Positions 22,719 to 33,849 of a DNA stretch of 64,000 nt are shown here, piece by piece. Below the pieces are notes generated by a model, which was not told the DNA's origin, ran no database searches, and saw only the letters and a list, made by a program, of their open reading frames with translations. Position numbers and translations under genes: made by a program. The stretch is taken from positions 12,216,001-12,280,000 of the forward strand of contig CM060732.1 in NCBI GenBank assembly GCA_030704615.1. The letters run 5' to 3'. Within the stretch, counting starts at the first letter, position 1; each line of letters begins with the position of its first letter. This DNA is from Takakia lepidozioides. Its lineage: Eukaryota; Streptophyta; Takakiopsida; Takakiales; Takakiaceae.

Positions 22719-23683
22719 ATGGCCTGCCGGGATCCCAACAACTGCCCAAACAAGCATCTTACCCCGTGGGACTTCTTGCCCAAGTCAGGGGATATCTTCA
22801 TATACCTGCAGGATTGGATAGACCACTCTCAGCAGAGGAGGGTGCACCTGTCCGCTCTTGAGTATCTTCCTGGGACGGGCTTGCGCGGCTTTGGTGCCTG
22901 TGAATCGTTGATCTGCAGTATCCGCCTACATGGAACATCCCCAAAAGCCGCACGGCCTTCCTACATCATTGGAGGTGCTGCCAGTGGGCCTACAAGGATT
23001 GCATCGGGTGTACGTACATGCCAGAGAGGATTCCATCGCAAACAGTGCATGGGGAAATTCTCATAAGCTACGAGGATGAGTCCTATGGACACAGAGTCTC
23101 CACAACAAAGATCTCGATTTACGATGGTGCATATATCGGAGGACATGACACCGTTGTCCACTACACCAAAGGAGAACGGGCTGCATCCATTGTCTTCACC
23201 TACCGACACCCTGTCAGTCATGAGCTTGTTGAGAGGCCAATCAATGTTCCAGCTTCTTGGTGAGAATAGTGCAACACGGGAGGAAATTCCCAACTTACCT
23301 GAGCATGGATGCCATGCATACTTTTGGCTTTTCTTGGCTTGTGAGGGCATGCATACTTGTCACAGTTCATTATTAATAAAACTGTCTCCTTTGAACCAAA
23401 GTTCCACTTTTTGCGCAATGTTGCATTTTGTTGAATGTTGACTTTTGGCAGCGAGGGTTTGGTACTCAATCTTGCAATCAGACCCACTGGAATGCCACCT
23501 CTGTCAGTTCCCTCTGTCCATGGGGAAGGTGCTTGCACGCTCGCCCCCCCACGCTTCTTGTTAGACGCCGTAATTATAGGTTTGCGCAACGCATCTGCAC
23601 AGGTCATATACCTTCTGACTGCATACCGTTGGCAGTTATTGCGCAAAGGCCAGTGGCCGCATTCCAGAGACAAGATTCATTAA
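22719..23683 (+). pseudogene. MULE-1 accessory protein of unknown function, two exons, one frameshift
   Basis: Exon 1 starts at ATG 22719 (MACRDPNNCPNKHLTPWDFL). After a frameshift near 22880-22900 it reads TWNIPKSRTAFLHHW, then a Cys-rich motif (CCQWAYKDCIGCTYMPERIP) and a beta-rich part (EILISYEDESYGHRVS). It ends at donor 23260 (TTG/GTGAGA). The acceptor TTTTGGCAG at 23451 starts exon 2, which continues in phase (EGLVLNLAIRPTGMPPLSVP) to the stop at 23681-23683. About 260 residues if the frame is mended. The C-C-x6-C-x2-C pattern could bind zinc, but no family is recognised. It lies upstream of the transposase in the same direction, where some MULEs carry extra genes. The single frameshift may be real or a sequence error. 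Confidence 0.5.
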
Positions 23684-23845
23684 CACTCTGACAGTGGATT
23701 TTTGGGAGAGTGGGCTCCCCGGATTTGTGGATAGGCTTCGTCGCTCGGAAAAATTGGCCATGCATTCCTTCCCCTCGCTGCCTCCCCCCTTCTCCCAGGG
23801 CGCTTGCCCGAACGCCGTCCTGGCAGTCTTGTGTGCACATCTCCC

Positions 23846-26800
23846 ATGGCAAAAAACCCGAGCGCTATAGTGTACTGCCCTCCTCACGAGCATAGAGCTA
23901 CATTTCTGTGCAGTGGGGAGATCTGCCGGGTGATGGAGAAATATCTTTGCGTTCGATACCACTTGAAACCGGGGTCGGTATTTTTGGAGGGAGAAATGAA
24001 GGATTCAAACGGAGTTGTAGTCGAAAGTATTGTTGTGCTCCACGATGATTTTGGCGACGGCAGGGAATGGCGAGTTCCACCATCGGACAACGTCATATAC
24101 AGGGCTGTTGGGGACTTCATTTGCCCGCCAAATGCACCTTCTATCCTGGCGCCTTCCACGAAACAATCCGCGAATCAGAGAGTGGGTACCTCAAAGAGAG
24201 AAGTCCGCAACGAAGTAAATCCAGAGCCGAACCCATCAATGAAGACGAGCGAGAACCGGGTTGTTCACAACTTGTCCGACTCAGACGAGGTCATGGAAGT
24301 TCCGAGATCATCCTGGAGATCAGGCAAGTCCTCAATGGACATCAGCGGACAAGGGAGTCATATTCCCAGCACAAGCACAACAGTTCGATCCATTCTTGAA
24401 ATTTTGCGAGGGCTTCACATGGAGGGACACCGCTCGGAGCTGGCTAGGCTGGACTACAGCAAGTTTGCAATTAAATCCATTACATGCCTTCCCCTAGACG
24501 TCGACGGTAATATCTTCTTTGAGTTCCCTCCTCGAACGGACTATTCGAGGGCGTCCGGAATGTTGATAGATATGGATAGGAAATTTGATGGTCATCCTTG
24601 GTGCGTCACCAAAACCACCAGCATGAAGATGCTCGATGGTGTGCGGGTGCGCTACATTGTTCGTGCGGGCGCGTTGCGGTGTTTCTTTCCAACTCGCTTC
24701 CACTTTAAATCCAGAGGTCATAGGATCGAGACGGATTGGATAGGCACAACTCATCAACCATTTCGAGCTCAGGAGAATGTTCCGAACTCCACATTTAAGT
24801 GTGCGCATTGCAAAGAACCACCACATTGCATGTCTGTTTGTAATGCCAAGCAGTTCTATGTGTTGCACCGTTTCCCTGACCTCACACGAGCTTGCATACA
24901 CGTTGGTTCCCATTGTCACAAATTGGCGAGGGGGAACTCGTGGGAGGTTGCCCACGAGGCAGAGCAGCTCGTTCAGGAGGAGGTTAAGTTGAGACCTGGT
25001 GCCAAACCCAAACAGGATACAGTTGCAGGCCGCCCATAAGATGGCATTAGCCAGAATTATATCGGAAGACGGCTCCGACAGAGTTCCTCTCGATGAGAAG
25101 GAAATGGAGGCATTGCTGGAGTCAGTGTCCCACGTCTGTTCACCGAATGTCCGAAACCACATTGTCTCCTGCAAACAGAAAATTGGCCGTGGCTCGGATA
25201 TGCACTCCATTCTCGAGGTGAAGCAACGATGTGGATATGACTACATTCATGGAAGTAGGTTTCCAGGACAAGGGACTGAGGCAGATCTTTGTTTCATATT
25301 CAAAATGTCCACGTGTGGGCCTGGCAGCGGCGTCGAACTGGTCGACCGGATGACGAGTGGGGACTTGTCAAACAGTTGGGTCATGTTCGACCATATCAAG
25401 CGAATTACAAATCACCAGTGGGTGACAATGGGTGCACATGTCTATGACACCCACTGTAGGATGCTAATGACAATTGTTATTTGTGAGATGAAAGGAGAGG
25501 ACACACAATCGGAGATGCTTCTTTGGCAGGGAATAAACGAACAGATGGCCAGGACGGGATTGCCCCCTCCCAATTTTCGTGGTTTCATGGTAGACAACGC
25601 ACAAGCAAATTGGGCTGCCATCCGAAGGGTGTACGGGGAAGACCCCAACGTTCCGATGGAAGGCAAGGAGAGATCTTATGGGTCCCATTTTCTGTAGAGC
25701 TTGTCGCAGTACACAACCAGGCTCGTGGCGCCAGATTTCAGAGAGGAGCACCGTTCCATGTGTCTTGCGTGGAAGCGTGCTCCCACCTTGGATGATGCAG
25801 AGACACAGTTTGCATGTATACGGGCTTGGTGGACAACGTCAGGTGCTATAAAGAAATCAGACGAGGGAGCAATGTCAGTTGGCTAGCATGGTGGCATTAT
25901 CGTTTCCTCCAGTTCGGCGACTATATGCGGGAGGTGAGTTGGACGAATTTGCGTCCCGTTGAATATTATGCTAGTCATTATTTGTAACTTGCTTGTAACC
26001 TCAACATGTGCATGTGCAGGAAATGTGTCTCGACTCCGACACTGACATGCCGACAACAAACATGGCCGAATCGGTACATTCTTTCTGGCGTGCCTCCTCT
26101 GCGGCGCATCTGGTGGACATCCTCACTGCCACAACGGAGGACATTGTGAGGTCAATTATGCAGCAATGCAGGTACAACGAGTTCTTAAAAGGGAAACAGT
26201 GGGGCTTGGGGCCGGACAGGCAGGAAATGCTGATGTGGACTGCCTCCAGATCGAAGAATCCTCGGAAGTGGGCGGCAGCCTTGCGAGAGGGCCTTCGGGA
26301 CACGCCATTGCTTGGAAGAGGCCAACACTTGGAAGGAGATGTTCACACCCGTCCAGTGAGACGAAGACTTGACAAGGCACCTGGCGGAGAAGAGGATTCA
26401 TGGCGAGCTGACAAGAATATTCGCATGCTCCCTCGTGGTCCCGTGATGTTGCCCGAGGAGGTCTCATTGAGCACCGCAAGTCCTGCACGTTCAAGACCGC
26501 CATCTCCTTTGAGCACAGGGCACGTGCTCGACGAACATAACGAGCCATCTGTAGTAACGCAATACAACATACCCATTGTGGAGACAAGAGTGTCGGAGTC
26601 ACAGTGGAGAATTGCAAGGACATTGTCGGCATTTCAAGGAAGGTGTTGCGCCATCCGGGTGGATACGAGAGCACGCTGTGGTGAGATGATTCGGAGGAAC
26701 CCACACGGTGCTGTACCTGCACCTTGTTTCAGCGGCAGATTTTTGACTCCCACATTTTCTCACGCCACAACGCAGACGTTTTGGTTCTGTAGGCACGACA

Positions 26801-27438
26801 TAATGACCTGTGTATTTGGCAAGCCCAAGTACGGGATTTAGGGAATGCCGGAGCCTCCGGGCGTCTGGCCTGTTGCACTGGGTTGCAACCTCTCTCAGAA
26901 TGAGGCGGATGCTCTTTCTGCAGCAGGATTTCGAATGGTGCAATGCATAGACGTCCCGACCCACTCATTTCCAGTTCCTCAGACCCAGCCATTGCAGAGT
27001 GCTCAGTCCAATAGAGACAGATTGGACAATTCTGCACATCCCACAATGCGATTCGGAAGAGTGAAGAGACGACACCCTCCCAACAAGTTGAATGAGACTC
27101 GGATTGCCAATGCTCTTGGGATGGCTTGCACTATTCAGAGCTCCGTGGACATACCCCCACCCGGCCTTGGGCGTGTTTATCGGATGGCAACAGCCGGCTC
27201 AGCTGTACGCGACGACGTATACACAATTACGATTGGAGTGGAGCCGACTTGCAATTGTACGGACTTCTCGTTGATGGAAGCAAAGAAGGGGTCAAAGTAT
27301 TATCCGTGCAAGCATCTGTATTACATTTACCTGAAGAGGTTGAGGATGAACTTGACTATTGATGACTTTATTCATGCACCAACGTTGAGCGTGAACGAGC
27401 TGCACAAACTCCTCCGCCGGGATTCCAGAAATCATTGA
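23846..27438 (+). pseudogene. MULE transposase with GCM/WRKY-type and SWIM zinc fingers (MULE-1)
   Basis: Starts at ATG 23846 (MAKNPSAIVYCPPHEHRATF). Order: N-terminal domain; disordered linker; GCM-like finger (HPWCVTKTTSMKM, then Cys pairs in FKCAHCKEPPHCMSVCNAKQ and a final HVGSHCHK); MULE catalytic core with WVMFDH (first Asp), FMVDNAQANW (second Asp) and NMAESVHSFWRAS (Glu); a Cys/His domain (CCAIRV...RCGEM...CRHDIMTC); then a SWIM finger (CNC...KYYPCKHLYY). One intron spans 25934-26019 (GTGAGT...GTGCAG). Breaks: frameshift near 25005, TAG at 25695-25697 (Gln in the MULE-2 copy), frameshift near 25870 and TAG at 26839-26841. MULE transposases cut and paste via a DDE core; SWIM and GCM fingers bind DNA. 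Family is clear; this copy is inactive. Confidence 0.85.
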
Positions 27439-27689
27439 TGGGGCAAAGGGAATCCACCATATGGATATTTGCAATTGCATTTTGATGCATTAGACTTTGT
27501 TTTGCAGTGTAATGAAATGCACCCCAAAACTCCTGGAATGAGATAGACAATATTAAAGTGATGTCTTTTAAACACTATGGACTGCTGGATATTCGTTGAC
27601 GTCCAGTGGTAACTCAATGTCGAAACAGAATCAATACAAAGATGGCGGCAGGAAAAATTTGCAAATCTTCCAGAAAACTGAACAATTGC
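27439..27689. other. 3' flank of the MULE-1 transposase gene
   Basis: No ORF or repeat recognised between the transposase stop and the right-hand hairpin array. Confidence 0.4.
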
Positions 27690-28110
27690 AGTTGTGGGGG
27701 CCATTTCTGGAAAAATGGCGCCGAATTTCCCTATTTTGGGCCGAAAACTGGCTAAGTCCCAACATGTACGGGAACGATGTCTGGAAAAATGGCGCCGAAT
27801 TTCCAGTTACATGGCCCAGAACTGCCCAACATCTGTGCAATTCCCGGCACCATGTACCGAAATTCGGCGCCACATTTCCAGTTACATGGCCCAGAACTGC
27901 CCAACATCTGTGCAATTCCCGGCACCATGTACCGAAATTCGGCGCCACATTTCCAAATTTTGGGCTTACACTTCAATCATGTTGGGACCTAGAGCCGCGA
28001 AATTCGGCACCATTTTTCGCCGGAGACACCTATTACCGCGAAATACGTCGCAGATTTCTCCAGTTACGGAACCTATTACCGCAAAATTCGGCGCCATTTT
28101 TGCAGATGTC
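27690..28110. repeat. Right-hand GGCGCC hairpin array of MULE-1
   Basis: Two reverse units (GGAAAAATGGCGCCGAATTT at about 27711 and 27782) are followed by five forward units (GAAATTCGGCGCCA and variants at about 27861, 27935, 27998, 28041 and 28083). The middle ones share a 75-82-bp tandem unit containing ccagttacatggcccagaac. The core GAAATTCGGCGCC with TTTCC nearby is the same as in 21655-22480, while the rest of the unit differs. The opposite orientations inside the array mirror the left side. Confidence 0.8.
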
Positions 28111-28392
28111 GCTCGGAATTCGCATGAGCGGAAGACGAAATATCATGAGCATGGCTCTCAAAACTACAATTTCTACTTCAAACAATGAATATTATATTGG
28201 GGTTTTTTTTTTTCCCTTGACATTTTTCATTAAAATAATGTTTTTAATGTTTTTTATTTCCAGAATTTGTACTTCTGCTCATGAAAACCGATTGTCTTAC
28301 TACTCCACTCATGCGGCTCATGCTCATGAAATAGCTAACCTCCAACGCAAGGTTGATTCGAGTAAGAAAAACATAACCATGAAACACCGCAC
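28111..28392. other. No recognisable gene
   Basis: AT-rich sequence with a poly-T run at 28202-28212, between the right-hand hairpin array and the 3' end of the ParB-like gene. Confidence 0.4.
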
Positions 28393-31331
28393 TCAAGAAA
28401 CATGATACCTATACAAGACTCGCTTCATAGCTTGCTCGCTGTTGTACTGATTCTTGAACTCATTCGACCCGGAAATGCCTTTGTCTCTTTCAAACTCCTT
28501 GAATAAACAATTGTTCCATATTGCATCTTTCCATCTCCGAATGTATTGCTCAAGAGAGATTTTGGGTGTTGCCATGGTGATTTTGTAGTCAGTCATGGAC
28601 TCTCCCAGTGCTGCCATAGCACGCTTCTCCAGCTACCCCAACAAGGTGAATGTGAGGCTATGGAGGTAAACAACACGGAATTACTGGAAAAATACAAACT
28701 GCCAGAAGGAATTGGTGGTTTCTCTCACCTGGCTCCAGAATGTAGCTTTGTGAAGCCATTGGTCGAAGGAGTGGTCGCTCACCACTTTTATCACATTGGT
28801 TTTGGGGTCTTTCTCTGTTCTTGGAAACCCATACGTGTCCTTCACCAGAGGATCCGAGTTCCAAATCTCCAGCCATCTGATTTTGGTTGCGGTGTCCACC
28901 ATTGAAATGGACAGGCGATGCAATTTCTCTTGAGTCATTTCGGGTTTAGTTCCATACTTGTCGTAGTGCACTTTCACCTGCTCCAGGAACTCTGAGCCGA
29001 GACCTGGATCTACAATGCGGATTTGTTTGTCAAACGCACTCAGCAGGTTCATTCTGTGGTTATCCATCTCAAACCTGATTGCTTCCGCCACCCCTACAGT
29101 AGACCTCTCCTCCTCTGCGTGAGTGGCGTAGTATTCGGCCTTCGCCTTCAAGCCTGTCTCCGCTATCTCTTGCTGCAAACAATCCAAAATGTAGGATCCT
29201 TAAATTCACATCATTTGAATAGAAGGAACAAACTAGCCTGGATTTAAATTCGGTTTCGGTTTCTTTACCGTGTACATGTACTCAAGAAATGCCTCTCTTG
29301 TCAGGCTATACCAGGTGACGAGCTTCTTCGCCCTGCATCTCTTCATTTGACTTGGACTCAACACGTTCGCAAACGATTCTAGTGACATCATACCGATCTT
29401 CTGGACCCGGAAAAGGGTGTGGCAGAGGTTGGTTGTTACATGGGAGGTTTTGTTTGATCTGCATTGGACAGTCACTTTGCCATTTAAGAAGAAAACAAAC
29501 ACAAACAGAGCATGGCAATCACATAATGCACAACAACTTCGGAAAACTTACTTGTTGATGTCGTGCATGGCAGTCAGCAGTTATGTGATTCGTCCTTTGT
29601 GATCCAGGACCATAGAATGAACGCTCTAGTGCCACTCCTTTTCGTCAGAGTGCAATTCGGATATGTAGTCCATCCAGGCAAGCAAGCGGTGATTGCCATC
29701 CCACACAAAAAACATCTTCCCCATGAAAACTTTCGTGGACGCCTTCTTCGATAGTTTGGCCTCGAATTCCCTGTTTTCTTCACGCCAACATGGATCCCAA
29801 TTTTGCTCAATCTCTTCTGATACAGGGCACTCTTCTCCCTTCGTGTCAGTTGTGGAAACATAGAACACCACAGAGCCCTTGCAACGGTGGGAATGGAGGC
29901 AAAGAGAGACATTGACATGACTCCCAAACTACCTTGCGTCAACGCAAGGTTGTTTTGTGAGCTTCAAACGTTCAAAAAAGTAGATCAAAACGACACTGGA
30001 CTGTAGCCCAAATCAACATTGCGTTGACGCAAGGTTGTTTGTGGGGCTTGCAACGGTGGGAATGGAGGCAAAGAGAGACATTGACAGGACTCCCAAACTA
30101 CCTTGCGTCAACGCAAGGTTGTTTTGTGAGCTTCAAACATTTAAAAAAAGTATAACAAAACAACACTGGACTCTCACCCAAATCAACCTTGTGTTGACGC
30201 AGGGTTGTTTCGTGGGCTTGAAACGGTGGGAGTGAAGGCAAAGAGAGACATTGACAGGACTCTCAAAACAACCTTGCGTCAACACAAGGTTGTTTTGTGA
30301 GCTTCAAACGTTCAAAAAAAGTAAAACAATGACACTCAAGTTGGGCCGAAATCAACCTTGTGTTGACGCAAGGTTGATTCTTGGGCATGCAAGTGTGGGA
30401 ACGGCAACAAAAACAAGCATTGACATGACTTCCAAACAACCTTGCGTCAACGCAAGGTTGTTTTGCGGGCTTCAATACTTGGTGAATATCATTCAAAGGG
30501 CACTCCATTCAACCATGCGGCACTCCATTCAAAGGGCACTCCATTTTGGGTGTCTGTATCTGTCACCTGAATCAACCTTGTGTTGATGCAAGGTTGATTG
30601 AGGGGTTGCACTTATTGTCCATCATTCATGACTTGGGCATTCCCGCTAGCAGCAAATCGACCTTGCGTTGACGCAAGGTTGATTGGGATCTACCATACAG
30701 ACTGAATCACTACTGTCGTTGAAAAACTAAGGCAAATGGAATGACAAACATACCTCGGCTTGCTTCTTCGCAGCGCTTGAAGATGCTTCTCCCGCCTGAC
30801 TCGTCTCCTTCACTTTGTGTGGGAGGACAGGTCCCAGAAGATCGGGCTGGTGGGTGACCAAACCACGAACTTCGTCCGGCGGTGTCTCTTCCATTATGCG
30901 GACTACTTGAGACTGTTGTTGCAGGCGGGTCCCTGCGTCCTCCTCTCCGCCCTCAAAAGATTGTAGCTAGCTGGGCTCCTCTTGCACCGCGCCTAAACCC
31001 TCTGGAGACTGCCGCGCAACTGCTCCTTTGGCCTCTCCTCTCCGGCCTCTCCCTCCCCTGTGTCCTCCCCCAACATGAGTTCCTTTTGGATCTTTTTCAT
31101 TCTCTCCTTCGCCCGTAATCTTTGTTTGTTAGATGTGAAGTACAGAGTTCGGCGGCGTCTTCTTCTAGCTCGAGAGGGAGTCTCGCTATCGACAGGATCC
31201 AGGATTGCAACTAGCGAGGAAAAAAGTGGTGCGAGAAAGAGGGAGTGCACTTGCCTCTCCGCCGCCCCTACAACGCCAAGATGCCAGCTTCGTAGAGAAG
31301 CGGCGGGGTGGCGTGGAGCATCTGCATGCAA
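28393..31331 (-). pseudogene. Multi-exon protein with ParB/sulfiredoxin-like DGNHR motif
   Basis: Minus-strand exons: 31331-30754 (Arg-rich RARRRRRRTLYFTSNK, acidic spacer, frame change near 30980), 29877-29552, about 29470-29269, 29172-28729 and about 28637-28393. Donors (GTATGT, GTAAGT, GTAAAG, GTGAGA) and acceptors are canonical. Exon 2 has KMFFVWDGNHRLLAWMDYI. The pattern strand-DGxHR-xxA is typical of the ParB/Srx fold, known both as a nuclease domain and as a partner of phage and bacterial DNA methyltransferases. Exon 4 is helical (VHYDKYGTKPEMTQEKLHRL). Stops: TAG after EEPS (about 30952), TAG after EKEWH and TAA after GRIT in exon 2, each reading Gln if C-to-T is reversed. The N-terminus resembles that of the gene at 18604-21410 (Arg-rich block then LY). 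Divergent from MULE-2. ParB-like assignment is tentative; function unknown. Confidence 0.45.
29925..30690. repeat. Array of nine CCTTGCGT/ACGCAAGG palindromes, spacing about 84 bp
   Basis: Palindromes of the form AACCTTGCGT-CA-ACGCAAGGTT or the same arms with TG in the centre occur near 29932, 30018, 30101, 30184, 30268, 30351, 30437, 30571 and 30656. CA- and TG-centred forms alternate over most of the array, so the true unit is about 167 bp with two hairpins. The units also carry ggtgggaatggaggcaaaga, which is the complement of the splice-acceptor end beside 29877. The array lies inside intron 1 of the minus-strand ParB-like gene. Confidence 0.9.
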
Positions 31332-31818
31332 GACACGTCGTCCCTTGGCGGTTCAGAGTCGCGCTAAAATAAGGTTGTATAAAATTGGCGTACGCGCCTA
31401 CTATCATCAACCGTACACAAGTGGAATTTTTGGTTGTCACTTCAGTGGTGGTGTCTTCTCCACATCCCCTAATCATTCGAAATCTTGACGGGCAAAACAA
31501 TTTCATCCTAGCTACTTTTCATCTTCAGTTATGACACATCACAACTTAAGATAGAATGAACGGGTGGCTGGACGGCTGGTATCTGTAAAAAACCGTTGGA
31601 TACAGGCAGTTAATGGTTACATAGGATACCTTGTCAGTTAGGTAATGTGGCATAGTGAAATGAAAACTGCTCATCCTGCTAGCCGTGCATCGGCGGTGAC
31701 ATTCCTGTCTGGGCCCTTCGAGCATGTTGTTTGATGCTATTCACAGACGTACGGATCGTTGCTCCAGTGCTGGCACACTTTGCTGGACACTGTACCCGTA
31801 CTCTCCTTTGCTTTGCGA
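31332..31818. promoter_or_regulatory. Intergenic region between two divergent genes
   Basis: About 490 bp separate the start of the minus-strand ParB-like gene from ATG 31819 of MULE-2. I see no palindrome array or clear TATA box here; it is assigned as a likely promoter region by position only. Confidence 0.3.
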
Positions 31819-33843
31819 ATGGCTCTCATAGGTGAGTTGGTAAAATTCTACTGTGCTTACAAATCGCTCCCCCTCACCAAAGTGCATGACACCAATGGAA
31901 TGGCAACCCTGGGGGAGGATGTCCTCTGTAGAAGCTTGGATCTACAAGCTGGAACTGTGCATGTGGAGAAAGAAGTGCACGACTCCGCCGTTAGGGTCGA
32001 GATGATTCTGGAGCCATTCGTGTGCGATGACTGTATTAGACAATGGAGAGTTTCAGCGGGCACGTACCGCGTGCACGGGGATCAACGACGATGGTCTGCA
32101 TGTTCAACACTCACACCAGGAACTGCCGCTTCGGTGGCTCCGGCCTTCACACCTGCTCCAATTAAAAAAGAGGACACCAGCACTTCGACAGCTTTTCTCG
32201 ATCTCTCGAAAAGCTCGGGTGACGACGACATCTCCGAGATTCCACCACCTCCAACACACCTATCTTCTGTCGAAGAATCAGATGTGCAAGAAATAGGCAG
32301 TGTCGTTCCAAAGTTGCAGTCTATGAAAGGCTTGCCAAACTGCAGAAGTGACATGTGTGGAATTGTATGGGGGACAATTGATATTGTACGAGCAAAATAC
32401 CTTCCCGCAGAATTTGATGGAGATGTGGTTTTTGAGCTGCCACCTCCGACGTCCTATGGAGGTTTGGCGGGACTCATGCAAGGGATGGACAAGAAGCACG
32501 ACGGACACCCTTGGTGTCGAACTAAGACAACCAACATACATAACCCTCATGGCTTGTCTTTCCGTAGATCAGTCTGTGTTGGACACCTCCATTGTGGAAA
32601 TGAAGTCTGCAACTGCCTGTCATTGAGAGGTTCCCCAAACGAGACAGAGTGGGAGGGTTGCGCGGATAACCCATTCGAAGTGGGGTGCCCACCTCCTAAA
32701 AACACGACGTTGCTCTGCAAATATTGCAAAACGGCCCCAATATGCATTGGCACATGCAAGGCCCGCATGTACTATGTGCTCCATCGTTCTCGCAGCCTGA
32801 CCCGAGCTTGTGTTCATCTCGGCAATCATACCCACCCCGTATCGAAAGGAGATTGTCGGGAAAGTCTTGAAACAATTCGGGGACTTCTACGGCATGAGGT
32901 GCAGAATGCTCCTTATGCACCGCCATCTGCAATTGCACTTTCTGCAAGCAAGAGCGTCTTGCAAAAACACATTCTAGGAGGAGTGGAAGAGAACATTTTG
33001 AAACTGGATGGTGAAAAATTGGACGTCGTTACGGACTATTTCTCGACCCTTAGTTCGCCCAATGTACGCAACCAAATCAACGCACTGAGAATGGGGACAG
33101 GGAGCAGAGGTTATGTGGATAGCATCCTGGAATTGAAGCGGAGAAGCATGTACGACTTCATTCAAGATAATGCCTTTCCTGGTCAGGGGTCGTTGAAAGT
33201 GTTCTTATTCAAGATATCCACAGTTGCGGAGGGAAGTGGAGTTAGCTTGGTCCGCAGAATGCAGCCCGGTGGCGATCTCCAGAAATCCTGGCTCATGTTT
33301 GATCACGTGAAATGTGTGAAGGGCTAGGCAACCATGGCTGCTCATGTGTACGATCCTTCTTACCAAAGAGTTATGACGATTGCAGTGTGTGACATGCAAT
33401 CCGAAGACACTGAGCCTCAAATCCTAATGTGGAAGTCCCTTGTGAAAGTCATGAGAAACAATGGTGTCCCAGATCCGAACTTTCATGGATTTATGGCCGA
33501 CAGCACGCAGGCAAATTGGAATGTAGTCCGGTCTGTTTTTGGAAGTGGTGATCCAAAAATACCCATGGGCAGGGAGCGCACTTGCCTATTCCATTGGACG
33601 CAGTCCCTCCGAAGGCACATCAAGAGTTGCATAAAACCAGAGTTGCAGGAGGAACACATGAGACTCTGCCAGCTGTGTAAAGATGCAACAAGCGAGATCG
33701 AAGCAAACTCCTTATACCAAACTATTCGGGCATGGTGGTACTCCTCCAATGCAGCAAGTCAGGATGGCCTCAAAGAACTTGACGACTGGATGGGATTCTG
33801 GCACTTCAGATACAAATAGTGGGGGGGGTTTCATGACAAGAGT
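31819..33843 (+). pseudogene. MULE transposase with GCM/WRKY-type finger (MULE-2), 3' truncated
   Basis: Starts at ATG 31819 (MALIGELVKFYCAYKSLPLT), the counterpart of the MULE-1 start. After an acidic, Pro-rich linker (LDLSKSSGDDDISEIPPPP) comes a GCM-like finger: HPWCRTKTTNIHNPHG, CVGHLHCGNEVCNC, LLCKYCKTAPICIGTC and CVHLGNHTHPV. This follows the NTNNHN...C...C...HDHP layout of the animal GCM domain. The DDE core gives WLMFDH and FMADSTQANW. TAG at 33325-33327 and TAG at 33817-33819 each sit where the MULE-1 protein aligns Gln or a similar residue. The frame ends near 33843, where MULE-1 has its intron. The Glu-containing second exon and the SWIM finger are absent downstream, so the copy is truncated. 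Confidence 0.85.
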
Positions 33844-33849
33844 AAGGTC

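Larger units (their letters stand above)
21655..28110 (+). mobile_element. MULE-like DNA transposon (MULE-1) with GGCGCC hairpin arrays on both sides
   Basis: The interval runs from the GGCGCC hairpin array at 21655-22480, through an accessory gene and the transposase gene, to a second array with the same core at 27690-28110. The shared motif (GAAATTCGGCGCC followed by TTTCC) at both sides suggests these are the element's ends or subterminal zones. No clean terminal inverted repeats or 9-bp target duplication could be fixed by eye, so the limits are approximate. The divergent methyltransferase gene at 18604-21410 may be part of the same element. Confidence 0.55.

Noticed and set aside
28201-28260. 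Poly-T as the tail of a LINE or processed gene on the minus strand
   Set aside because: No coding domain or target duplication next to it.
14228-30690. Palindrome arrays as CRISPR arrays
   Set aside because: Spacers are low-complexity or themselves repeated, there are no cas genes, and the surrounding genes are of plant type.
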